This document shows, piece after piece, positions 25,608 to 32,855 of a DNA stretch of 64,000 bases. The position numbers were made by a program, and so were the translations under genes. How positions within the stretch are numbered: position 1 is the first letter of the stretch; the number at the start of each line of letters is the position of its first letter. Below the pieces are notes generated by a model, which was given only the letters and a program-made list of their open reading frames with translations, was not told the origin of the DNA and made no database searches. The stretch is taken from contig DLGC01000005.1 in assembly GCA_002482525.1 (NCBI GenBank), positions 1 to 64,000 of the forward strand, given 5' to 3'. The stretch comes from Propionibacteriaceae bacterium UBA7704 (GTDB lineage Bacteria > Actinomycetota > Actinomycetes > Propionibacteriales > Propionibacteriaceae).

Positions 25608-25754
25608 TGTCACCCGCAGATAGGACATGGCACTAGGGGCAAGTGAAAAGCCAGGACAATTCTGATTGTCACCCGAACGAGGGACATTTCACAAAAAGCA
25701 TGTCACCCAAGCGAGGGACATTTGCAAAAGGGGACACGTCCCCAAAAGGGGACA
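25608..25754. repeat. Array of repeated inverted 21-bp sites upstream of the SipW operon
   Basis: Three 21-bp copies (25608-25628, 25667-25687, 25701-25721) share the left half TGTCACCC and the right half GGACAT, with 4-7 variable bases between. They are followed by GGGGACACGTCCCC (25730-25743) and a further AAAAGGGGACAT (25743-25754). Every site has the form TGTC/GACA in inverted orientation. They may be operators for a dimeric regulator or remnants of a mobile-element end. The gap between the two substrate genes holds no gene. Confidence 0.7.
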
Positions 25755-25801
25755 TCATTCTGCCGATGCTCGGCCCGCGTCCGGCCAACACCGGAGGCGA
25801 G

Positions 25802-26401
25802 CTACCCCTCTCTGACCGCAAATCGCCAGAGGACTGAACCGGTCTCCACCTCAGGGGCATCCTTGGCATGTGCGACGCGGATGCACAGTGGGAGCGACGG
25901 GCCGTCACCACTCAACAGAAAGCTGTCGAGCGCAGCCTCGGTGATAGCGCGACGCGACACGACCGCATGGCCATCCGGCCACCGCTCTCGACACTGGGTC
26001 GCGTCCGCGACCACACGAACTTCGTAAGACAGATCAGCAGTTCCAGCAAGATCCACTTCAGGGATCACCGAGGCCCGCGCGACGCGCCCTTCAGCATGAC
26101 GCAGAGACAGAGTCAGACCGAAGTACGCCGCTTCGCCGGGGTGCAAGCCATCGACAACTTTGGAGTCTGTGAGTTGCACCTGGCCGCGATCACCCTCGAC
26201 CTGAACCAGGTGCCCTCCCTGAACCGGCGTGACGACCAGTACTGCAGAGTTGGGCCCGACTGAGTCGAATCCAACGCCATCGGTCATATTTGCCACCACC
26301 GAGGAGGCGCCAACCAGCGAGACAGCGACACCGGCCAGTCCAGCGACTGCTTCGCGGCACCATCGCCATCAACGCTTCGCAACATACGTGTTGGCGGACA
26401 C
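25802..26401 (-). pseudogene. SipW-type substrate interrupted by an in-frame TGA near its start
   Basis: The frame downstream of the TGA is open to a C-terminal region with LSYEVRV and two cysteines, ending LPLCIRV...VLWRFAVREG. This is the same pattern as the two intact substrates. Upstream in the same frame lie GTG (26399-26401) with GAGGG about 10 nt before it, then codons for MSANTYVAKR, the stop TGA (26369-26371), and then WRWCREAVAGLAGVAVSLVG, a signal-peptide core. A single CGA-to-TGA change would explain the break. No ATG, GTG or TTG lies between the stop and the hydrophobic core. A product started at GTG 26299 would lack the export signal. Confidence 0.75.
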
Positions 26402-26758
26402 TTCTGTCACTTCCCTCAACGATCATCACCAGCTGTGCTGATGCGATCAGATTACGCGCAAAGGCGTGTCGCTCGCGCCCTTTTCTGAGGAATTGCACTA
26501 TAGCCACCCCGCGCCCACCCCACCGGCTCGACTGCTCAACCCGGCGAGAAAGCCCTTGCCGGAGAACTGCTCTGGCCGATCTGGCTACGCCGGGCTCCGC
26601 ATTCGGAGACAACGGCGGTCGTGCCGAGACGGTCATCTCACGTCAGTGATGAATTGCGTCGATGGCCACCCAGAGTCGATCGGAGCCCCACGTAAAAACC
26701 AGCATTTCGCCCAGGACAAAGGACCAGAACACGGCAACGAAAGGAGCACCTGAGCCGA
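26402..26758. other. Gap between pheT and the decayed SipW substrate
   Basis: No gene is supported. On the minus strand TATAGT (26497-26502) is a plausible -10 for the decayed substrate, with no clear -35. No strong terminator hairpin for pheT was found in this stretch. Confidence 0.4.
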
Positions 26759-29272
26759 TCAGAATGAACGCAGTACCGCACCTAGATTGGCGGCAGTGGC
26801 CACGGCGGCCTCTCGCGCCTGAGCCGTCTCGGCATCGGTGAGAGTTCGATCCAATGCACGGAAACGGAGTGCGAAGGCCAACGATCGATGTCCGCTGGGT
26901 ACCTGCTCTCCGGTGAAGACATCGAACAGGCTGATCGACTCCAGAAGCTCGCCCGCGCCATGCACCAACGCAGCCTGAACCTCAGCCGCACTCACAGAAT
27001 CGGGCACGATGAGCGCCACATCTTCCTTTGCGACCGGATGACCAGACACGGCCCGGATCGAACCACCAACCGGCGCCGCCGCAATGAGGGCGTCCAGATC
27101 AATCTCCACCGCCGCTGCGCCGCTCGGAAGACCGTAGTCGGCGATCACCGCCGGATGAAGCTCTCCGGCAAAACCGATGGATACTCCCTCGACGAGGAGT
27201 TCAGCGCATCGTCCCGGATGCCACGGAGCGTGATGCGCCGTTCGACGCTCAACTCCGGCACCCACGGCAGCGGCCACCAGCTCCGCGAGCGCGAATGCCT
27301 GCCGCCAGCCGGCTCGCACCCCTGGTCCGTCCCAACCAGCACGCACCCACTGGCCGGTCAGTACCGCACCGAGGTGGCGCGGCTGATCAGGCAGCGCGGC
27401 GTTGATGGCCTTCATCTCAGCCTCGAGGGGACGTCGGTCGACCGGCACCAGGGGCGCGGCGACGTCTGCTCCGGCGAGGAACACCGACCCGACTTCGAAC
27501 AGCGCCAGATCATCGTTGCCGCGCGAGTTGTTACGAGCGACAGCGCCGAACAGGCCCGGCAGCATGGAGGTGCGCATCAACGGAGCGGTCTCGGCCAGCG
27601 GATTCGCCAGCCGCACGGCGCGCCGTCGTGAATCCTGAGGCGGAATCACCTGGCGATCCAGGTCATCGCTCGCCATGAACGGAAAGGTGAGTACCTCCAC
27701 GAAACCCGCATCTACCGCAGCCTTGGCGACGGCCCGGCGCGCCCGTTGGCTGCGGGTCAGGCCTCGTCCCGGGGGCGCGACCGGCAGCAGCGACGGGATC
27801 TTGTCGAAACCAACCTTGCGTCCGACCTCCTCGGCGAATTCATACGGGTCCCGCAGGTCCGGACGCCAGGTCGGCGGGGTGATCGCAAGCTCTTCGCTCC
27901 CGGCCACCACCCGACAACCACTGGCGCGCAGAACCTCTACCACCCGCTCCGGGGCGACCTGCACTCCGAGGACTTCCGAGGGCAAAGACGCTGGCAACAG
28001 CACAGTGGGCAGGGCCGGCACGGCGCCCGCCACAGTCTCCTTCGGCGACAAGGTGCCGCCGGCCAGCTCGACCAGCAGCCGCGCGGCCAGGTGAGCCGCA
28101 CTGTAAGCGGCATCCGGGTCGACACCGCGGTGGAACCGCTTGGATGCTTCGGAGGGCAGGTTGTGCCGACGCAGGGTTCGAGAAATCGTCCTCGAGTCGA
28201 AGTTCGCCGCCTCGATGACGACATCGACAGTGTGTTCGCCGATCTCGGTGCTCTGTCCACCCATGACTCCGGCCAAACCGATGGGGCCTGTGTCGTCGGT
28301 GATGAGCAAGTCGTCGACGTCCAGCGTGCGGGTTTGGTCGTCCAGGGTGACCAAGGTCTCCCCCGCCGTGGCCTTGCGTACCCGGATCGGCCCCGTCAGC
28401 AGGGACGCGTCGTAGGCGTGCAACGGCTGGCCGGTTTCGAGCATCGCATAGTTGGTGATGTCGACCGCCAGCGAGATCGACCTCATGCCGGCCATCACCA
28501 GCCGCCGCGCCATCCAGCGCGGCGTCGGCCGGTCCTTGTCGATGCCGGTCACGGTCAATGCCACGAACAGCGGACAGGCCGGATCCTCCAGGATGACTGG
28601 ATGCCCGTCGGCAACCGGCCGGGGCGTCTCGAGGTTCACGACATCGGTGAACGAAACACCCAAGTTCTGCCCGGCTTCGCGGGCCAGCCCACGAATGCTG
28701 AGGCAGTAACCGATATCCGGGCTCACATCGATGTCGAGGACATCGTCACGCAACACCAGGTAGTCAGCCGGGTCGTCGCCGGGCTGCAGTTCGCTGCCGT
28801 CCTCGGCGAACCTCGGCAACACGATGATGCCGCTGTGATCGCTGCCGATCCCCAACTCGTCCTCGGCGCAGATCATGCCGTCGGAGACATGCCCATAGGT
28901 CTTGCGTGCGGCGATCTCAAAACCCCCAGGAAGCGTCGTTCCCGGAAGCGACACCACGACCAGATCATCCACGGCGAAGTTATCTGCGCCGCAAACCACA
29001 CTGCGACACCCCTGCGGAAAGTCCTCGTGCGGCTGGTTGTGCTCGGCGCCCACATCGACCTGCACCCAGCGAATGGTCTTGCCGTTCTTCTGCGGCTCCT
29101 CGGTGAAGGCCAGAATCCGCCCCACCACGATGGGGCCGCGTACCTCAGCACCCACTTCGTCGACGGTCTCGACTTCCAGACCGGCGCGGATCAGGACCTC
29201 CGACAGCTCCCGCCCCGTCATGCCCTCGGGCAGATCGACGTGCTCGGCCAGCCAGGTCAACGGCGCCCTCAT
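26759..29272 (-). CDS. pheT: Phenylalanyl-tRNA synthetase beta subunit
   Basis: The 837-residue subunit of the alpha2-beta2 enzyme runs in the usual order. It has an N-terminal B1 part, an EMAP-type tRNA-binding domain (about 40-160), the B3/B4 editing domain (about 210-400; SEASKRFHRGVDP lies near its end), B5, a catalytic-like core and a C-terminal anticodon-binding ferredoxin-like domain (about 745-837). Length is normal. Its ATG overlaps the pheS stop. Confidence 0.97.
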   Translation of the reverse strand: MRAPLTWLAEHVDLPEGMTGRELSEVLIRAGLEVETVDEVGAEVRGPIVVGRILAFTEEPQKNGKTIRWVQVDVGAEHNQPHEDFPQGCRSVVCGADNFAVDDLVVVSLPGTTLPGGFEIAARKTYGHVSDGMICAEDELGIGSDHSGIIVLPRFAEDGSELQPGDDPADYLVLRDDVLDIDVSPDIGYCLSIRGLAREAGQNLGVSFTDVVNLETPRPVADGHPVILEDPACPLFVALTVTGIDKDRPTPRWMARRLVMAGMRSISLAVDITNYAMLETGQPLHAYDASLLTGPIRVRKATAGETLVTLDDQTRTLDVDDLLITDDTGPIGLAGVMGGQSTEIGEHTVDVVIEAANFDSRTISRTLRRHNLPSEASKRFHRGVDPDAAYSAAHLAARLLVELAGGTLSPKETVAGAVPALPTVLLPASLPSEVLGVQVAPERVVEVLRASGCRVVAGSEELAITPPTWRPDLRDPYEFAEEVGRKVGFDKIPSLLPVAPPGRGLTRSQRARRAVAKAAVDAGFVEVLTFPFMASDDLDRQVIPPQDSRRRAVRLANPLAETAPLMRTSMLPGLFGAVARNNSRGNDDLALFEVGSVFLAGADVAAPLVPVDRRPLEAEMKAINAALPDQPRHLGAVLTGQWVRAGWDGPGVRAGWRQAFALAELVAAAVGAGVERRTAHHAPWHPGRCAELLVEGVSIGFAGELHPAVIADYGLPSGAAAVEIDLDALIAAAPVGGSIRAVSGHPVAKEDVALIVPDSVSAAEVQAALVHGAGELLESISLFDVFTGEQVPSGHRSLAFALRFRALDRTLTDAETAQAREAAVATAANLGAVLRSF

Positions 29273-30372
29273 CGTGCAATTCCTTTCAAGGAGCGGCTGA
29301 AGCGCACATCGCCCTCAACCATGTCGCGCATGTCGGCAGCGTTGTTGCGGAACATCAAGGTGCGCTCAATGCCCATGCCGAAAGCGAATCCGGAGTACTG
29401 CGTCGGATCAATGCCGCAGGCAATCAGCACCCGCGGATTGACCACGCCGCAACCGCCCCATTCGATCCATCCCTGAGACTTGCAGGTGCGGCAGGGGGCC
29501 GCGGGGTTACCGACCGAGTCGCCGTGGCACACGAAGCACTTCAGATCGACCTCAGCCGACGGCTCGGTGAACGGGAAGTAGTGCGGGCGCATCCGGGTCT
29601 CGATGTCGTCACCGAACATCGACTGAGCCAAGTGATCCAGGGTGCCCTTCAGATGCGCCAACGAGATGCCCTTGTCGACCACCAAGCCCTCGATCTGATG
29701 GAACACCGGTACGTGGGTGGCGTCGAACTCGTCGGCGCGATAGACCTTGCCCGGGCACACGATGTAGATGGGCAGCTCACGTTCCAGCATGGAGCGGGCC
29801 TGCACCGGCGAGGTCTGCGTCCGCAGCAGCACATGATTGAGCAGTGGTTCCACGAACAAAGTGTCCGTGGTTGACCGGGCGGGATGATCCGGGTCGGTGT
29901 TCAAGGCGTCGAAGTTCAGCCACTCAGCCTCCACTTCTGGACCCTCGGCCACCTCCCACCCCATGGCCACGAACACATCGGCCATGAGATCCATCAGCGC
30001 CGTGATCGGGTGCGGCGCTCCCTGTGGCGCGAGGTCGACCGGCAGCGTCACATCGATGCGCTCGGCGGCCAGCTGAGCCTCCAACTCGGCCGCCACGACC
30101 ACACTTTCCCGCTCGGCGAGTGCTTGGGCCACCTGTGCCCGAGCGGCGCCCAAACGCTGGCCCACGACCTTACGATCCGAGCCCGGCAGCGATCCGATCG
30201 TGCGGTAGGCAAGCGCGAGAGGCGACTTGTCGCCCGCGTGAGCCAGCCGGGCTGTCTTCAGGTCAGCAGAGCTCTGCACGGCGCTGATCGCGGCGACAGC
30301 GGACGCCACCATGGCGTCGACGGACTCCTGACTCAAGTCGGCCGGCGAATCGGGCCCGGTCATGGACGTCAC
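29269..30372 (-). CDS. pheS: Phenylalanyl-tRNA synthetase alpha subunit
   Basis: The 367-residue catalytic subunit has a coiled-coil N-terminus (about 20-110) and class II motif 2 in the TSPVQARSMLE...IYIVCPGKVYRADEFDATH region. Motif 3 reads FGMGIERTLMFRNN near the C-terminus. It charges tRNA-Phe together with PheT. The gene follows the spoU-type gene by 9 bp in the infC operon. Confidence 0.97.
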   Translation of the reverse strand: MTSMTGPDSPADLSQESVDAMVASAVAAISAVQSSADLKTARLAHAGDKSPLALAYRTIGSLPGSDRKVVGQRLGAARAQVAQALAERESVVVAAELEAQLAAERIDVTLPVDLAPQGAPHPITALMDLMADVFVAMGWEVAEGPEVEAEWLNFDALNTDPDHPARSTTDTLFVEPLLNHVLLRTQTSPVQARSMLERELPIYIVCPGKVYRADEFDATHVPVFHQIEGLVVDKGISLAHLKGTLDHLAQSMFGDDIETRMRPHYFPFTEPSAEVDLKCFVCHGDSVGNPAAPCRTCKSQGWIEWGGCGVVNPRVLIACGIDPTQYSGFAFGMGIERTLMFRNNAADMRDMVEGDVRFSRSLKGIAR

Positions 30373-30381
30373 TCCTTGGGG

Positions 30382-31209
30382 TTAGTTGGATTCACGCTGC
30401 GCAGTGGCGCTGGCGTAGAGGCAGACCGCTGCGGCAGTGGCCAGATTAAGGCTCTCGGCCTTGCCATAGATCGGCACGGCCACGGTGTGGTCGGCCAGAG
30501 CCAGATGCTCCACCGGCAGACCCCATGACTCGTTGCCCATCACCCAGGCCGTCGGACGCGACAGGTCGGCGGCTAGGTGGTTCAGGTCGGTGTCGGAGCT
30601 GCCGTCGGTGGCGAACACCTGCATGCCGGCATCTCGGCAGGCCGAGATCGCCGTCTCGAGGTCGGCACCGACAGCGATCGGCAGATGGAAGATGCTGCCC
30701 ACACTGGCGCGCACCACCTTCGGGTTGTACAGCTCGACGGAGTCCGAACTCAGAATCACCGCGTCGGCACCGAACGCATCAGCGCAGCGAATCACGGTCC
30801 CGGCGTTTCCCGGATCCCGCACCTGAGCGCAGACGACGACCAATCGGGGCGGCGGATCCCCGGCGAGCACTTCAGCCAGAGGCAGGTCGATGCGATTGCC
30901 CACGGCGATCACACCCTGGGGTGTGACCGTGTCGGCCATGGTTCCCAGATTCTGCTCACTGACGCCGTAATAGTCCACACCGGCCTCTTGGGCCAGAGCG
31001 ACCAGATCAGCATTGTCATGGGCAGCCGACCACCGGAAGAACACCGCATCCACCACGCCGGGGTTCGCCAACGCTTCGCGCACAGCCTGGCGTCCCTCGA
31101 TCAGGAACTTCTGGGTGTCTTTCCGCTCAGCGTGACGCTGCAACGCGCGGGCAGCGCGCAGGAGTTTGTGGGACGGTTCAGGCAATTCGAGGGGCGTAGG
31201 GACGCTCAT
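30382..31209 (-). CDS. SpoU-family (SPOUT) RNA 2'-O-methyltransferase
   Basis: The 275-residue protein has an N-terminal substrate-binding part (about 10-100). The SPOUT methyltransferase motifs follow: RDPGNAGTVIRCADAFGADAV (motif 1 with the catalytic-type Asn/Arg), WVMGNESWGLP (motif 2) and VAVPIYGKAESLNLATAAAV (motif 3 with the trefoil-knot SAM site). It resembles the 23S rRNA methyltransferases commonly found between rplT and pheS. The exact nucleotide target is not known. Confidence 0.93.
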   Translation of the reverse strand: MSVPTPLELPEPSHKLLRAARALQRHAERKDTQKFLIEGRQAVREALANPGVVDAVFFRWSAAHDNADLVALAQEAGVDYYGVSEQNLGTMADTVTPQGVIAVGNRIDLPLAEVLAGDPPPRLVVVCAQVRDPGNAGTVIRCADAFGADAVILSSDSVELYNPKVVRASVGSIFHLPIAVGADLETAISACRDAGMQVFATDGSSDTDLNHLAADLSRPTAWVMGNESWGLPVEHLALADHTVAVPIYGKAESLNLATAAAVCLYASATAQRESN

Positions 31210-31284
31210 AGCTGGGTCCTTCTACTGGAACGGGTCGGCCGGGCCCGAATCCTCGAGCCCGGCCCAATGTTGTCGACCTGTCGG

Positions 31285-31653
31285 TCAGGCGGCCTGGGCC
31301 GGCTGGTTCTCCTTGGCGATGGCTACCAGCTTGGCGAAGGTAGCCGAGTCGCTGACGGCGATCTCGGCCAGGATCTTGCGATCCACCTCGACGCCGGCAT
31401 TCTTCAGGCCGTTGATAAATCGGTTGTAGGTCATGCCTTCCGCGCGGGCTGCGGCGTTGATCCGCTGAATCCACAGGGAGCGGAAGTCGCCCTTGCGAGC
31501 CTTACGGTCGCGGTAGGCGTAGGTGTAGGAATGCAGCAGCTGTTCCTTCGCCTTGCGGTACAGGCGGGACCGTTGTCCACGGTAGCCGGACGCATCGTCC
31601 AGGACCTCACGACGCTTCTTCTGCGCATTCACAGAGCGCTTGACGCGTGCCAT
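31285..31653 (-). CDS. rplT: 50S ribosomal protein L20
   Basis: The 122-residue basic ribosomal protein binds 23S rRNA early in assembly. Its start, MARVKRSVNAQKKRREVLDD, and the central YAYRDRKARKGDFR and WIQRINAAAR motifs are those of L20. It is the third gene of the infC-rpmI-rplT group. Confidence 0.98.
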   Translation of the reverse strand: MARVKRSVNAQKKRREVLDDASGYRGQRSRLYRKAKEQLLHSYTYAYRDRKARKGDFRSLWIQRINAAARAEGMTYNRFINGLKNAGVEVDRKILAEIAVSDSATFAKLVAIAKENQPAQAA

Positions 31654-31694
31654 TTCGGTGTCTCCTCAGTCTTAACAGTTCGGGGTGGTGGACG

Positions 31695-31898
31695 TCACTT
31701 GGCGCGCTTGCCGAGCAGCTTGCGGGCCTTCTTGGCGTCCCCGGGGGCCATCACCTGGTCGCCGTCCAAGCGGCGCTTCTGGCTGGCGGGCATGTGCTCG
31801 TTGAGGTGCATCTTGCCGGCCTGGCGATGCATCACTTTGCCCGAGCCAGTGACCCGGAAGCGCTTCTTGGCACCCGAGTGGGTCTTCATCTTCGGCAT
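31695..31898 (-). CDS. rpmI: 50S ribosomal protein L35
   Basis: The 67-residue basic protein begins MPKMKTHSGAKKRFRVTGSG, the L35 signature. It lies between infC and rplT in the universal order. No zinc-binding cysteines are present, none being expected for this protein. Confidence 0.98.
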   Translation of the reverse strand: MPKMKTHSGAKKRFRVTGSGKVMHRQAGKMHLNEHMPASQKRRLDGDQVMAPGDAKKARKLLGKRAK

Positions 31899-31921
31899 GG
31901 CTTCGTCCTTCTCTTCTTCTC

Positions 31922-32611
31922 TTACAGGTCTACGTCGGGGTCCATGTTGTCTGCCGGACCCCGCTTCTTCTTCGGATGTACGGTCGTAGCTGCAGCAGCG
32001 CGCAGTTCGGCCTCTTGGCGACGTTCTTCTTCTGCCGCGGCGGCGCGATCGGCGGCCTTGGCGGCTTTGGCCGCTTCAACCTCAACGCGAGCCTCGGTCT
32101 TCTTCCGGGTCGGAGCCAAGACCATGAGCATGTTGCGGCCATCCTGCTTGGGCGCAGATTCGATGGTGCCATCCTCGGCGACATCATCGGCCAATCGCTT
32201 GAGCAGGTTGAAGCCCAACTCCGGACGGCTCTGTTCGCGGCCACGGAACATGATGGTGATCTTCACCTTGTCCCCGGCCTTGAGGAAGCGGACGACGTGA
32301 CCCTTCTTGGTCTCGTAGTCGTGGCTATCGATCTTGGGCCGCAGCTTCATCTCTTTGATCACGGTGTTGGTCTGATTGCGCCGTGACTCGCGAGCTTTCT
32401 GGGCCGCTTCGTACTTGAACTTGCCGTAGTCCATCAATTTGGCGACCGGCGGACGCGCCATCGGGGCGACTTCGACCAGGTCGAGATCGGCCTCACGAGC
32501 CAGCCGGAGCGCGTCTTCGATGCGCACGATGCCCACTTGCTCGCCGGCTGGTCCGACCAGCCGCACTTCGGGAACCTTGATGCGCTCGTTGATCCGCGGT
32601 TCAGTACTGAT
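31922..32611 (-). CDS. infC: Translation initiation factor IF-3, AUC start
   Basis: The 229-residue IF-3 prevents 50S joining and checks the start codon. The N-domain (RINERIKVPEVRLVGPAGEQ) and C-domain (KVKITIMFRGREQSRPELG) are complete. A 50-residue Ala/Lys/Glu-rich tail is typical of actinobacteria. The conserved sequence starts at STEPRIN, and the codon before it is ATC (32609-32611) with GGAGGA four bases upstream. An AUC start, allowing autoregulation by IF-3, is therefore chosen over the distant in-frame start at 32704, which would run through the attenuator hairpin. Confidence 0.95.
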   Translation of the reverse strand: MSTEPRINERIKVPEVRLVGPAGEQVGIVRIEDALRLAREADLDLVEVAPMARPPVAKLMDYGKFKYEAAQKARESRRNQTNTVIKEMKLRPKIDSHDYETKKGHVVRFLKAGDKVKITIMFRGREQSRPELGFNLLKRLADDVAEDGTIESAPKQDGRNMLMVLAPTRKKTEARVEVEAAKAAKAADRAAAAEEERRQEAELRAAAATTVHPKKKRGPADNMDPDVDL

Positions 32612-32650
32612 GTGTCCTCCAAAGACTTGATGTGATGAGATCGGCTCCAC

Positions 32651-32681
32651 AAGAAAAGGGCCCCCGCACACGCGAAGACCC
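32651..32681 (-). terminator. Attenuator-like hairpin in the infC leader
   Basis: In the minus-strand RNA, GGGUCUUCGC (672-681 of this thousand) pairs over 10 positions, with three G-U pairs, with GCGGGGGCCC (658-667). It has a GUGU loop and is followed by UUUUCUU. This is a textbook intrinsic terminator. It sits about 40 nt before the infC start and about 120 nt after the promoter, so it should attenuate the operon. Confidence 0.75.
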
Positions 32682-32804
32682 TGATGGGACGGCAGCGCTT
32701 GCACGCTTACCGCGGTACCGACCTGTCACCATTTCGGCGAGCAGGTGGGAGCTCAGGTCTCCACTTCTGCGGACTGCCACCTCTCGGCACAGTCGATCAA
32801 GGAG

Positions 32805-32834
32805 ATTTTAGCCTGATCGACTGGTATTGCCCAA
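32805..32834 (-). promoter_or_regulatory. Promoter of the infC operon
   Basis: On the minus strand, TTGGGC (32829-32834) and TAAAAT (32805-32810) are separated by 18 bp. Transcription would start near 32798, giving a leader of about 190 nt that holds the attenuator. Confidence 0.65.
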
Positions 32835-32855
32835 TCGGTCGCACAGCAGCCCCGC

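Noticed and set aside
25608..25754. CRISPR array
   Set aside because: Only three copies, spacings of 59 and 34 bp, no cas genes and imperfectly conserved copies.
25643..25837. Possible small gene over the 21-bp repeats
   Set aside because: The translation follows the DNA repeats (MSPKRGTFAKG-like) and has no ribosome site; better explained as repeated sites.
26369..26371. Selenocysteine codon in the third SipW substrate
   Set aside because: The TGA sits in a signal-peptide n-region where Arg is expected, no SECIS-like hairpin was evident, and a CGA-to-TGA change is simpler.
27746..29476. 576-codon plus-strand frame opposite pheT
   Set aside because: Antisense shadow of pheT with no start signal or domain.
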